In this document: positions 7,409 through 15,781 of the stretch, one piece after another
How positions within the stretch are numbered: the stretch's first letter is position 1
How the letters are laid out: each line of letters starts with the position of its first letter
Assembly (NCBI GenBank): GCA_963750735.1
Contig: CAVVRY010000001.1
Coordinates: 62,001-126,000, forward strand
Length of the DNA stretch: 64,000 nt
Origin: JANTGF01 sp963750735
GTDB lineage: Bacteria; Bacteroidota; Bacteroidia; Bacteroidales; VadinHA17
Direction of reading: 5' to 3'
Made by a program: the position numbers and the translations under genes
Notes under the pieces: generated by a model
What the model was told of the DNA's origin: nothing
Databases searched by the model: none
Seen by the model: only the letters and a program-made list of their open reading frames with translations

Positions 7409-7518
7409 GCTGCCACTGTCCCGAATTTTCCCAGGCTTTGCCTGGCTGTAAATTCGAGGATCCTCGTAAAATAAAACAAATCATAGATTTGAATTTTTAC
7501 GGGACTCCACCCCGCAAT
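7409..7518 (-). repeat. Interrupted partial duplicate of tRNA-fMet 5' end
   Basis: Plus-strand 7409-7418 (GCTGCCACTG) and 7505-7518 (CTCCACCCCGCAAT) are identical to the adjacent tRNA positions 7340-7349 and 7350-7363. They are the same 24 contiguous nucleotides, here separated by 86 bp. The break falls inside the D-stem part of the sequence. The copy lacks the anticodon, T arm and 3' half, so it cannot be a functional tRNA. Confidence 0.75.
7419..7504. mobile_element. 86-bp palindrome-rich insert (MITE-like) in tRNA fragment
   Basis: It begins TCCCG and ends CGGGA, a perfect 5-bp terminal inverted repeat, with looser pairing inward (AATTTT versus AATTTTTA). Inside are three tandem palindromes: CCAGGC-TTT-GCCTGG, CGAGGATCCTCG and AAATC-ATA-GATTT. 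It has no coding capacity and no evident target-site duplication. Removing it restores the 24-nt tRNA sequence exactly. The mobile nature is inferred from this clean interruption. Confidence 0.5.
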
Positions 7519-7566
7519 GTGGGTGCAAATGTACATCATGTATTCGTTTTCTCAAAATATAAATTG

Positions 7567-7574
7567 TAGTTTTG
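7567..7574 (+). promoter_or_regulatory. TAnnTTTG-type -7 box before superoxide reductase
   Basis: TAGTTTTG lies 50 nt before the ATG at 7625 and matches the Bacteroidota -7 consensus. No clear TTTG -33 element is at standard spacing, so this is tentative. Confidence 0.3.
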
Positions 7575-7624
7575 AATGCTTTTAATCCATTTAAGTTAAA
7601 AAACCACCAAAGTTTAAGAAATTT

Positions 7625-8011
7625 ATGCCAAGAGTATTTAAACCTGTAGATATTTCTAAGGAAGAAAAGGAAGTTAGGAAAGATTATTTTGACCGGCATA
7701 CACCGCATGTTGTTTGCAGTAAAAAAGCCAAAAGAGGTGAAAAATTTAAGGTGAAAGTGAAACTTGGAAATGAATATCCTCATCCCGATCAAACTGATCA
7801 TTACATTCAATATGTACAGCTTTGGAACCGGGAAACCCTATTGGTTGAATCACGCTTTTCACCAGGTACTATGGGTGGAAATCCTGGCCATGTTGAAGTT
7901 GATTTCCACATTATTCCTGAAATGAGCATGAATCTCACAGCTATGGCATTATGCACCAATCATGGTTTATGGCAAAGTGATAATCAGGAAGTTAAAGTTG
8001 TAGATTCATAA
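7625..8011 (+). CDS. Superoxide reductase (neelaredoxin-type, single iron centre)
   Basis: 128 aa, cytoplasmic. The protein reduces superoxide to hydrogen peroxide at a Fe(His)4(Cys) centre. Candidate ligands are H25 ('RHTP'), H53 and H59 ('HPDQTDHYI'), and C110 and H113 ('CTNHG'). The N-terminal desulforedoxin Cys4 domain is absent, so it is the one-iron (class II) form. The usual E-K-H-x-P active-site segment reads D-R-H-T-P here, so the catalytically important Lys is replaced by Arg and the Glu by Asp. It stands alone, with its own putative promoter. Product peroxide could be handled by the nearby peroxidase, though the two act in different compartments. Confidence 0.87.
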   Translation: MPRVFKPVDISKEEKEVRKDYFDRHTPHVVCSKKAKRGEKFKVKVKLGNEYPHPDQTDHYIQYVQLWNRETLLVESRFSPGTMGGNPGHVEVDFHIIPEMSMNLTAMALCTNHGLWQSDNQEVKVVDS

Positions 8012-8129
8012 ACCTCAATAAAAACAATAGTATTTTACCAACATTTGTAAATCAACAACGTATAAAATACAACATTCAAAATAAATTGAAATATTTTTGG
8101 AGTTTTGAATTTTTTGAATTTCTGACCGA

Positions 8130-8993
8130 ATGGCTAAAAAAAGAAGTAAATTATTTAGCAACTGGAAACATCAATACAGGATCACTATTTTTAATGATCA
8201 TACTTTCCAGGAAGTGTGGAAGCTTCGCATTACAAAAAAAGACTTTATGACTCTTGTTGGGTCAATTATATTCCTACTCATTGTGCTGGTGATTGTACTT
8301 ATTGCTTTTACACCCATTCGGGAACTTATTCCTGGATACCCCGATGGAAATGAGAGAAGAAATATTGTTATGAATGCCTTAATGGTTGACTCAATCAAAA
8401 AGGAGATAGAGCTTCGCGACAGGTACTTTGAAAATATGAAAAGAATTATTTCAGGTGAAATGCCGGAAGATTTTTCCAATGAACAGGATACCAATATTAG
8501 TTTTCAGGATATCACCTTCAAAAAATCCCTGGAAGATTCTCTCCTGCGGCGCCAGATTGAATCAGAGGGAGAATATAACCTCAATTTAGGAGCGCGTCCT
8601 TCGCTGAATGAAAATATTTCAGGTATGTTTTTCTTCCCACCGGTAAAAGGATTAATTTCGGCCTCATTTGAGCCTGAAAAGGATCACTTTGGCACCGATA
8701 TAGTTGGGAGTAAAGGCTCAATTGTTCATTCAACCCTGGAAGGTACGGTAATATTGGCCTCCTGGACCCTGGAAACCGGATATGTCATTCAGGTACAGCA
8801 TAGCAACAACCTTATATCGGTTTACAAGCACAATAAAGAAGTTCTTAAAAAGGTAGGAAGCTACGTTAAAGCCGGTGAAAGTATCGCTATTCTGGGTAAT
8901 TCCGGTGAGCTATACACAACTGGTCCTCACCTGCATTTTGAATTATGGCTAGATGGCAAACCAATTGACCCAGAAAACTATCTGGTTTTTTAA
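8130..8993 (+). CDS. M23 family murein endopeptidase, membrane-anchored
   Basis: 287 aa. A basic N-terminal cytoplasmic stretch of ~40 residues precedes one membrane segment (~residues 42-64, 'LVGSIIFLLIVLVIVLIAF'). A periplasmic linker, partly coiled coil, follows. The C-terminal LytM/M23 domain (~165-287) contains the zinc motifs 'HFGTD' (H-x3-D) and 'HLHFEL' (H-x-H). These enzymes cleave peptidoglycan stem-peptide cross-links, and all metal ligands are present, so it should be active. It directly precedes dxr and rseP, an arrangement that recurs in Bacteroidota. An alternative role is activator of amidases, as for EnvC-like proteins, but those lack the metal ligands. Confidence 0.85.
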   Translation: MAKKRSKLFSNWKHQYRITIFNDHTFQEVWKLRITKKDFMTLVGSIIFLLIVLVIVLIAFTPIRELIPGYPDGNERRNIVMNALMVDSIKKEIELRDRYFENMKRIISGEMPEDFSNEQDTNISFQDITFKKSLEDSLLRRQIESEGEYNLNLGARPSLNENISGMFFFPPVKGLISASFEPEKDHFGTDIVGSKGSIVHSTLEGTVILASWTLETGYVIQVQHSNNLISVYKHNKEVLKKVGSYVKAGESIAILGNSGELYTTGPHLHFELWLDGKPIDPENYLVF

Positions 8994-8997
8994 TTGA

Positions 8998-9029
8998 TTT
9001 GAATTCTTGAAAAAAGCCAGGTAAATTTG
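8998..9029 (+). promoter_or_regulatory. Bacteroidota promoter for dxr
   Basis: TTTG at 8998-9001, 20-bp spacer, TAAATTTG at 9022-9029. This is a full match to the TTTG-N19/21-TAnnTTTG consensus of the Bacteroidota primary sigma factor. Predicted transcription start is ~9035, leaving a ~35-nt leader before the ATG at 9072. Confidence 0.6.
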
Positions 9030-9071
9030 CTCCATATTTATTAACTTCCACGTCGATTTATTTTCATTTCT

Positions 9072-10220
9072 ATGAAAAAAAGAATTGCCATTTTAGGTTC
9101 TACCGGCTCCATTGGGACTCAGGCTCTTGATGTTATTTCACAACACCCCGAAAGGTTTGAAGTGGAAGTCCTTACAGCAAACAACAATTACAAATTGCTT
9201 GAAACGCAGGCAAGGCTTTTCATGCCTGATACGGTGGTTATAGGAAACGAGATGTATTATGAGAGGCTAAAGAAAAACCTGGACGATCTGCCTATTAAGG
9301 TTTTTGCCGGAAACGAGTCTATTGGCCAGGTGGCTCAAATGGACAATATCGATATGGTATTAACTGCCATGGTTGGATATGCCGGCCTAAAACCTACTCT
9401 ATCAGCTATTGATGCTGGAAAAGATATTGCCCTCGCAAACAAAGAAACTTTGGTGGTTGCAGGAAAACTTATAATTGATTTAGCCCGGCAGAAAAGAGTT
9501 AGAATCATTCCTGTAGATTCTGAACATTCTGCTATTTACCAGTGTCTCGCAGGTGAAGGATTTAACAAAATTGAAAAAATAATTTTAACTGCCTCAGGTG
9601 GCCCATTTCATAAGCTTAAAAAAGATACTCTTGTTGATGTAACCCCGGAAGATGCCCTTAAGCACCCAAATTGGGAAATGGGAGCCAAAATAACCATCGA
9701 CTCTGCATCGCTTATGAATAAAGGGTTTGAAGCAATTGAGGCGAAATGGCTTTTCAATATCACTCCAGAGCAAATCGAAGTACTTGTTCACCCCCAGTCA
9801 ATCGTACATTCCATGGTTCAATTCGAAGATGGGTCCATTAAAGCACAGCTTGGCTTACCCGATATGAAACTGCCTATTTTGTATGCTTTTAGCTTTCCTG
9901 AAAGATTGAGATCAGATTTTCCTAGATTGCACTTTAATGACTACCCAAATCTTAGTTTTGAGCCACCCGACACAAACAAATTTCCTAACCTAACACTGGC
10001 CTACAAAGCCATGGAAGTTGGTGGAAATACTCCTTGTGTGTTAAATGCAGCCAATGAAATAGTTGTAAAAGCATTTCTTGAAAAGAAAATTCGTTTTACT
10101 GAAATGTCCGACATCATTCATAAAACAATGGATAGCGTTGAATTTATACCCGCGCCAGGGTTAGAAGATTTTGAAAAAACTGATAAGGAATCTCGACGTT
10201 TAGCCTTGTCATTCATTTAA
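9072..10220 (+). CDS. dxr: 1-deoxy-D-xylulose 5-phosphate reductoisomerase
   Basis: 382 aa, standard length. It catalyses NADPH-dependent conversion of DXP to MEP, the committed step of the MEP isoprenoid pathway, in the cytoplasm. Visible motifs: nucleotide-binding 'GSTGSIGTQALDV' at ~8-20, 'ANKETLV', metal and substrate residues in 'VDSEHSAIYQ', 'TASGGPF', 'IDSASLMNKGFE' and 'VHPQSIVHS'. The C-terminal helical domain is complete ('AANEIVVKAFL'). The gene has its own promoter at 8998-9029 and is followed after 45 bp by rseP. Confidence 0.97.
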   Translation: MKKRIAILGSTGSIGTQALDVISQHPERFEVEVLTANNNYKLLETQARLFMPDTVVIGNEMYYERLKKNLDDLPIKVFAGNESIGQVAQMDNIDMVLTAMVGYAGLKPTLSAIDAGKDIALANKETLVVAGKLIIDLARQKRVRIIPVDSEHSAIYQCLAGEGFNKIEKIILTASGGPFHKLKKDTLVDVTPEDALKHPNWEMGAKITIDSASLMNKGFEAIEAKWLFNITPEQIEVLVHPQSIVHSMVQFEDGSIKAQLGLPDMKLPILYAFSFPERLRSDFPRLHFNDYPNLSFEPPDTNKFPNLTLAYKAMEVGGNTPCVLNAANEIVVKAFLEKKIRFTEMSDIIHKTMDSVEFIPAPGLEDFEKTDKESRRLALSFI

Positions 10221-10265
10221 GATGATTACTTTTGTGCCTCAATTTGTTGATATTATAAGTTTGGA

Positions 10266-11594
10266 ATGGAAGTATTTGTAAAAATTGCACAATTTTTATT
10301 GAGTTTATCGATATTAGTTATCCTTCATGAATTGGGTCACTTCGTCTTTGCTAAGCTCTTTCATACAAGAGTAGAAAAATTCTATTTATTTTTTAATCCA
10401 TGGTTTTCTCTTTTTAAGTTTCAGAAGGGTGAAACTGAGTATGGAGTGGGATGGTTGCCGCTGGGCGGTTATGTGAAAATCTCAGGGATGATTGATGAGT
10501 CTATGGATAAGGAGCAGCTAAAAAAACCTCCTCAACCTTATGAATTCAGAGCAAAACCTGCATGGCAAAGACTTTTGATAATGTTGGGTGGAGTAATGGT
10601 AAATTTTCTTCTGGCCATTGTCATTTATGTTGCAGTTCTTTTTTTTTGGGGTGAATCATATTTACCAACTGAAAATGTAAAGTATGGTGTGGTTGTTGAT
10701 TCTCTGGGAAATCATCTTGGACTTGAAAATGGGGATAAAATAATCACCGTTGATAACGAAAAAGTTGTTAATTTTTATCAGATTATTCCTGATATTATCT
10801 TAAACGACCGGAAAACTATTCAGGTTGAAAGAGGCGGTAGGTTTCTTGATATTCAATTGCCTGATGATGCAATTCCTGCCTTGATAAAAGAACGGGGAAG
10901 TATTGAACCAAGAGTTCCCTTTTCTCCCTATATTATCAGTGGATATATGAAACAATCCCCTGCCAAGAAAGCAGGTGTATTAATAGGTGATGAGCTTACG
11001 ATGGTCGATGGACAAAGTTTTGAATACCATCATGAATTGCAGGACTACCTTCGGGCAAACCCTCAAAATAAGGAAGTTATTTTAACTATTAAACGCAGCG
11101 GAGAAACATTAGATATTCCTGCATATTTGACTGAGGATAGATATATTGGAATCATACGTGACCAGAGCAATTTCTTTGAATTTGCCGAAATAAAATATGG
11201 ATTTTTTCAATCCATCCCCGCCGGAATAAATAAAGGCGTTGAAACACTTAGTAAATATGTAAAGCAGTTTAAGCTAATTTTTTCACCAGGCACTAAAGCA
11301 TATGAATCTCTTGGCGGATTTATTACCATAGGAAATATTTTCCCAGGGACCTGGGATTGGTATTCATTTTGGAATCTTACTGCGTTTTTATCTATTATTC
11401 TTGCATTTATGAATATACTCCCAATTCCTGCTCTGGATGGAGGCCATGTTACATTTTTACTATATGAAGTAGTAAGCGGAAGAAAACCTGGTGATAAATT
11501 TATGGAGTATGCACAGTTAGCCGGTATGATTATATTAATTGCCCTGCTACTGTTTGCAAATGGAAATGACATTATTAAACTTATTAGAAAATAA
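10266..11594 (+). CDS. rseP: Site-2 protease RseP, M50 zinc metalloprotease
   Basis: 442 aa inner-membrane intramembrane protease. The zinc motif 'HELGH' is at residues 21-25 in the first membrane helix, and the third ligand motif 'NILPIPALDGGH' is near residue 395. Two PDZ-type regions lie between: ~145-200 ('GLENGDKIITVDNEKV') and ~225-290 ('AGVLIGDELTMVDGQSF'). RseP enzymes cut anti-sigma factors or signal peptides within the membrane, and the ECF sigma system at 59.9 kb could be of the kind it regulates (inference). Promoter-like TTTG-N21-TAAGTTTG ends 3 nt before the ATG, so a leaderless start is possible, or the box is fortuitous. Confidence 0.94.
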   Translation: MEVFVKIAQFLLSLSILVILHELGHFVFAKLFHTRVEKFYLFFNPWFSLFKFQKGETEYGVGWLPLGGYVKISGMIDESMDKEQLKKPPQPYEFRAKPAWQRLLIMLGGVMVNFLLAIVIYVAVLFFWGESYLPTENVKYGVVVDSLGNHLGLENGDKIITVDNEKVVNFYQIIPDIILNDRKTIQVERGGRFLDIQLPDDAIPALIKERGSIEPRVPFSPYIISGYMKQSPAKKAGVLIGDELTMVDGQSFEYHHELQDYLRANPQNKEVILTIKRSGETLDIPAYLTEDRYIGIIRDQSNFFEFAEIKYGFFQSIPAGINKGVETLSKYVKQFKLIFSPGTKAYESLGGFITIGNIFPGTWDWYSFWNLTAFLSIILAFMNILPIPALDGGHVTFLLYEVVSGRKPGDKFMEYAQLAGMIILIALLLFANGNDIIKLIRK

Positions 11595-11684
11595 TCCTAA
11601 GTTTTAAGGTCTATTAATAGTGTCGTAAGGGATTGTCTTAAATTATTGCTATTTTTGTATGTTGAACATTAAATCAAAAAGAAA

Positions 11685-11885
11685 ATGAATCTGTTTATAC
11701 CCTTGATGTTTACTCCAGGTCCAATGGAAATAATTTTATTGGGACTGGTAGTAGTTTTATTGTTTGGTGGAAGAAAAATTCCTGAGCTTATGAAAGGTCT
11801 TGGCCAGGGTATGAAGGAATTCAAGAAAGCCACTAAGGAAGATAAAAAGCCGGAAGACACTGAACAGGAAAAAATAGACTCTTAA
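11685..11885 (+). CDS. tatA: Sec-independent translocase protein TatA/E
   Basis: 66 aa. One N-terminal membrane helix (~12-30, 'PMEIILLGLVVVLLFGG') is followed by the Phe-Gly hinge, an amphipathic helix ('RKIPELMKGLGQGMKEFKKA') and a charged tail. That is the full TatA layout. TatA oligomers form the pore through which folded proteins with twin-arginine signals are exported. The Gfo/Idh/MocA protein at 52995 carries a Tat-like signal ('FNRREFIKTSAAG') and is a possible substrate. No tatC is in the window. It lies 90 bp downstream of rseP and ends at a strong terminator. Confidence 0.92.
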   Translation: MNLFIPLMFTPGPMEIILLGLVVVLLFGGRKIPELMKGLGQGMKEFKKATKEDKKPEDTEQEKIDS

Positions 11886-11914
11886 ATTTCACTGTCAGGA
11901 AATGTAAATATTCA

Positions 11915-11957
11915 CCTGCCGAAAAGTATAACACTACTTTTCAGGCGGGTTTTTTTA
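11915..11957 (+). terminator. Rho-independent terminator after tatA
   Basis: CCTGCCGAAAAGT (11915-11928) pairs with ACTTTTCAGGCGGG (ending 11949), with a one-base bulge and an ~8-nt loop. Seven T residues follow. Confidence 0.8.
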
Positions 11958-12076
11958 TTTCATCGATTTTGCTTCTCAAATTTTTATTATGAATATTAGC
12001 TTTTAGGTATAGTTTTTGAAGTAATAAACTTTGCTTAAAATATCATAAATTAATAATCAATCATAAAACCCTATTT

Positions 12077-13066
12077 ATGAAGCGCTTTTTTTCTATTGCT
12101 CTAATTATTGCAAGTTTACTATTTATCACCTCTTGTGATTTCCGAACTGAGACTCTTAAACCAAAAGTATCAGGATTGGCTGGCGAAGTTATTCTGGTAA
12201 TGTCACAGGCAGATTGGGATTCTGGTATTGGGGATGAATGCAGGAAGATTCTTTCAACCGACTTGTTTGGACTACCACAGTCTGAGCCAGTTTTTGACGT
12301 CATACATGTTACTCCGGAAAGATTTGATAATATCTTTACCTCCCATAGAAATATTATTACTGTTAAAACAAATCCCCATTTTACAGAGCCTAAGATTGTT
12401 GTGTTAAACGATCAATGGTCCTTTCCTCAATTGGTAATCAATGTTACTGCTGCCACTGACTCAACATGCATAAATATATTATCTGACAATGCCAACCAGA
12501 TTGTTGATAGAATTAATGTAGCTGAAAGAGAAAGAGTTATGATAAATTATAAAAGATACCAGGAAGCTGGAATCCATAATGCGTTGGTGCAGAAATACAA
12601 TTTGTCATTGACTATTCCGAAAGGATATAATCTGGATGTTGACTCCTCAAACTTTATTTGGATTTCAAATGAGACACCTCTTGTAAGCCAGGGAATTTTT
12701 GTGTATTTCTATCCATATACTGATGAAGCCAACTTCCTTCCTGAGGAATTGGTTTCAAAAAGAAATCAGTTCCTAAAAGATTTTGTCGAAGGTCCTAGTG
12801 TTAACACCTGGATGACAACTGAAGATATTCTTCCTCCCGATTATTCTGAGTTTGAACATGATGGAAGATACTATGCCAAACTCCGTGGATTATGGAAACT
12901 GGAAAATGGCTTTATGGGTGGACCATTTATAAGTCTTTCAACAGTTGATGAAAAAAGGCAAAGAATTGTAACTGTTGATGGATACGTTTATGCGCCTAGT
13001 GAGGAAAAAAGAGAATTCCTAAGACAGGTCGAAAGTATATTATATTCACTTGAGATCCTTGATTAA
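12077..13066 (+). CDS. DUF4837 family lipoprotein
   Basis: 329 aa. The signal peptide ends in lipobox 'LLFITSC' (Cys ~20). The mature protein fits the DUF4837 family, which is confined to Bacteroidota. Matching features are 'LKPKVSGLAGEVILVMSQADWDSGIG' at the start, the central 'RFDNIFTSHRNIITVKTNP', and the closing 'GLWKLENGFMGGPFISLSTVDEKRQRIVTVDGYVYAP'. The function of the family is unknown. Lipidation suggests an envelope role. It is a single gene convergent with mqnC (33 bp between stops). Confidence 0.88.
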   Translation: MKRFFSIALIIASLLFITSCDFRTETLKPKVSGLAGEVILVMSQADWDSGIGDECRKILSTDLFGLPQSEPVFDVIHVTPERFDNIFTSHRNIITVKTNPHFTEPKIVVLNDQWSFPQLVINVTAATDSTCINILSDNANQIVDRINVAERERVMINYKRYQEAGIHNALVQKYNLSLTIPKGYNLDVDSSNFIWISNETPLVSQGIFVYFYPYTDEANFLPEELVSKRNQFLKDFVEGPSVNTWMTTEDILPPDYSEFEHDGRYYAKLRGLWKLENGFMGGPFISLSTVDEKRQRIVTVDGYVYAPSEEKREFLRQVESILYSLEILD

Positions 13067-13099
13067 AAGCTTAACCAAAGTAGGATTCATAAACAATCA

Positions 13100-14209
13100 C
13101 TATTCATTTATTTTATCTGGAAAATCCAGGTATTCGTATTTCTGATTTCTCAACTGTGGTACAAAACCCGCCTCTTTGATTGCCATAATTATTCCAGGCG
13201 CATCAAATTTGTAGTCTGCTCCTGCTGAGGAAACTACGTTTTCCTCAATCATTATCGAACCAAAATCATTTGCTCCGGAATGTAAACAAATCTGAGCTGT
13301 ATCCTTCCCAACTGTTAACCAGGATGCCTGGATGTTTGGAATATTAGGTAATAAAATTCGGCTAATCGCAATCATTCGGATATAGTCTTCAGGGGAAATA
13401 GTATTATTTATACCCATATCTTTCTGAAGAATTGTGCCAAGATCCTGGAAAGGCCAGGGGATGAATGCTAAAAATCCATACCTATCTGCTGGCTTTTCAG
13501 CTTGCACTTGCCTGATCTTTAATAGGTGATCTATTCTTTCTTCCCTGGTTTCCAAATGCCCGAACATCATTGTTGCAGAGCTAGGTAAATTCAATTTATG
13601 AGCCTCTCGCATTACATCAAGCCACTCATCGGTAGTGGCTTTAACTGGAGAGACCAACTTTCTGACACGGTCGCAAAGTATTTCTGCTCCTGCACCTGGT
13701 AAGCTATCAAGTCCCGCTTTCATTAATCTTTCTAGTACCTCCCTATATTCAATTTTTTCATGATGAGCCAGGTGAACAATTTCCGGAGGGCCCAGAGCAT
13801 GAAGTTTTAAATCCGGATATAATCTTTTTAGATCAGAAAATAAATTCTCGTAGAAATCGAGACCTAGTCTGGGATGTAATCCTCCCTGCAGAAGCAATTG
13901 ATGTCCACCATGTTGATACAGCTCCTCAATTTTTATTTTATACTCATCCAATGTGGTGATATAACCTTCATCTGAATTTGGTTTACGATAAAAATTACAA
14001 AATTTACATTGTGAATAGCAAACATTTGTAATATTTACATTTCGGTCAATTAGCCAGGTTACTTTCTCATCGGGATGATGCTTTATCCGAATACTATTTC
14101 CAAGGGCCATAAGTTCCTGGGTTGGGGCTTTGTCATATAATTCAAGACCTTCATCCAGAGAAAGAAACTCAAGTTCTAATGCTTTATCATATAAGGATGT
14201 CAGCTTCAT
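13100..14209 (-). CDS. mqnC: Cyclic dehypoxanthinyl futalosine synthase
   Basis: 369 aa from the ATG at 14207-14209. A longer frame reaches 14302, but its extra 31 residues are hydrophobic and unrelated, and a -7 box at 14251-14258 lies inside that stretch. It is a radical-SAM enzyme of the futalosine menaquinone pathway. The cluster motif is 'CYSQCKFC' (C-x3-C-x2-C). 'LLQGGLHP', 'HALGPPEIVHLAHH', 'LPGAGAEILCDRVRKLVSP' and 'ATMMFGHLETREER' distinguish MqnC from its relative MqnE. No other mqn gene is in the window. Confidence 0.93.
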   Translation of the reverse strand: MKLTSLYDKALELEFLSLDEGLELYDKAPTQELMALGNSIRIKHHPDEKVTWLIDRNVNITNVCYSQCKFCNFYRKPNSDEGYITTLDEYKIKIEELYQHGGHQLLLQGGLHPRLGLDFYENLFSDLKRLYPDLKLHALGPPEIVHLAHHEKIEYREVLERLMKAGLDSLPGAGAEILCDRVRKLVSPVKATTDEWLDVMREAHKLNLPSSATMMFGHLETREERIDHLLKIRQVQAEKPADRYGFLAFIPWPFQDLGTILQKDMGINNTISPEDYIRMIAISRILLPNIPNIQASWLTVGKDTAQICLHSGANDFGSIMIEENVVSSAGADYKFDAPGIIMAIKEAGFVPQLRNQKYEYLDFPDKINE

Positions 14210-14250
14210 AGCATAGAATAATAAGGGCGGTAAAAATAACACTATAAATT

Positions 14251-14258
14251 CAAAGATA
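14251..14258 (-). promoter_or_regulatory. TAnnTTTG-type -7 box for mqnC
   Basis: On the minus strand TATCTTTG lies 42 nt before the ATG at 14209, in the short region between mqnC and the divergent aminopeptidase gene. The -33 element is not clear. Its position supports the internal start of mqnC. Confidence 0.4.
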
Positions 14259-14310
14259 ACCCGAAACCCAAATTTTATTACCTTTACATAATTATACTCC
14301 AAATACTATC

Positions 14311-15747
14311 ATGAAACTTATATACACTAGCAAACCATCATATAATCAGTCGGTTATACTGCTAATAAAGAAAGGCCAGAACCTCGATGAACTCACTTTT
14401 ACAACTACTGAAAAAGACTATGTAAAAAAACAGATCAAGTCAAAGGTTAAGCAGATTCATCTTAACCTGTTAAATCGCTGGGTCTTCATTCAGCTTGTTG
14501 ATGACAAAAAGAAGGGAGATCATCTTAATGAATGGTTGCGCATTGAAGGATCTAAATTACAAAAAAGAATTAATGCCGAAAAGCTTAAAGATATAACTCT
14601 GATTGACAAAACTAATTCAAAGGAATGGACATTATCACTTGCGGAAGGAATAGTTTTAAGCAATTATCAATTTTTAAAATACAAAAAAGAAAAAAACGAC
14701 TTAAAGCATACACTTGATAAAATTCAGGTCTTCAGCAAATCATTAAAAAAGAGTGACCTTGATGAATTATGGAATGTAATTGAAGGAGTATTTTTTGCAC
14801 GGGACCTCATAAACGAACCTCTGTCAAGTTTATCGGCTGTTCAGCTATCAAAAGAATTTAGAAAGTTTGGAAGTGCTGCTGGATTTAATGTCGAAGTTTT
14901 TAATAAACAGAAAATAGAATCAATGAAAATGGGTGGATTGCTTGCTGTTAACAAGGGAAGCATTGATCCGCCAACTTTCTCAATTTTAGAATGGAAACCT
15001 GATAGTGCAATAAACAAAAAGCCCCTAATTCTGGTTGGAAAAGGCGTAGTTTACGATACAGGTGGGCTAAGCTTAAAGCCTACAAAAGACAGCATGGATT
15101 ATATGAAATCAGATATGAGTGGAGCAGCTGCCGTTGCTGGGACTCTATATGCAGTTGCAAAATCGAACTTACCCATTCATGTAATTGGATTGATCCCCGC
15201 GACCGATAATCGACCGGATGGAAATGCTTATGTTCCAGGAGATATTGTGAAAATGGGAAACGGATTATCCGTAGAAGTATTAAATACAGATGCCGAAGGC
15301 CGAATGATACTTGCCGAAGCACTTAATTATGCGAAAAATTATACTCCCGAGCTGGTCATTGATATCGCAACACTTACAGGTTCAGCTTCAATAGCCATAG
15401 GCATATATGGAATTGTTGGTATGGGCAATGCCAGTAAAAATATCTTAAATGCTCTGAAAGCCAGTGGTGAGAAAGTAAGTGAACGAATTGTTGAGTTTCC
15501 TTTCTGGGATGAATTCGATAAATTACTTGAGTCAGATGTGGCGGATCTAAAGAATGTTGGAGGAAGAGATGCCGGTGCTATTACAGCTGGTAAATTTCTT
15601 GAACATTTTACTGATTATCCATTTATTCATCTTGATATTGCCGGACCAGCTTTTGTTAAAAATGAAAATAATTATAAAGGTAAGGGTGGTACTGGTTATA
15701 CTGTTAGATTACTTTACGATTTTATTAAAAACTATCCCAGGAAATAA
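14311..15747 (+). CDS. pepA: M17 family leucyl aminopeptidase
   Basis: 478 aa, cytoplasmic. It removes N-terminal residues from peptides using two metal ions. The C-terminal catalytic domain holds the M17 signatures 'VGKGVVYDTGGLSLKP' (catalytic Lys, Asp ligand), 'YMKSDMSGAAAV' (Asp ligands), 'PATDNRPDGNAY' and 'NTDAEGRMILAEAL' (metal ligands and bicarbonate-binding Arg). The N-terminal ~150 residues are a divergent M17 N-domain. All catalytic residues are present. pdxA starts 34 bp downstream, so they are probably co-transcribed. It is divergent from mqnC. Confidence 0.92.
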   Translation: MKLIYTSKPSYNQSVILLIKKGQNLDELTFTTTEKDYVKKQIKSKVKQIHLNLLNRWVFIQLVDDKKKGDHLNEWLRIEGSKLQKRINAEKLKDITLIDKTNSKEWTLSLAEGIVLSNYQFLKYKKEKNDLKHTLDKIQVFSKSLKKSDLDELWNVIEGVFFARDLINEPLSSLSAVQLSKEFRKFGSAAGFNVEVFNKQKIESMKMGGLLAVNKGSIDPPTFSILEWKPDSAINKKPLILVGKGVVYDTGGLSLKPTKDSMDYMKSDMSGAAAVAGTLYAVAKSNLPIHVIGLIPATDNRPDGNAYVPGDIVKMGNGLSVEVLNTDAEGRMILAEALNYAKNYTPELVIDIATLTGSASIAIGIYGIVGMGNASKNILNALKASGEKVSERIVEFPFWDEFDKLLESDVADLKNVGGRDAGAITAGKFLEHFTDYPFIHLDIAGPAFVKNENNYKGKGGTGYTVRLLYDFIKNYPRK

Positions 15748-15781
15748 TCCCTAACAAAAGAAATTAATATTTATTTCGAAC

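Noticed and set aside
7419..7504. CRISPR repeat or riboswitch interpretation of the palindromic insert
   Set aside because: Only one unit is present, there are no spacers or cas genes, and it lies upstream of a minus-strand tRNA, not a riboswitch-controlled gene.
10256..10263. TAAGTTTG box before rseP with a good upstream TTTG
   Set aside because: The predicted transcription start would fall at or after the ATG. Not listed as a promoter, although a leaderless message cannot be excluded.
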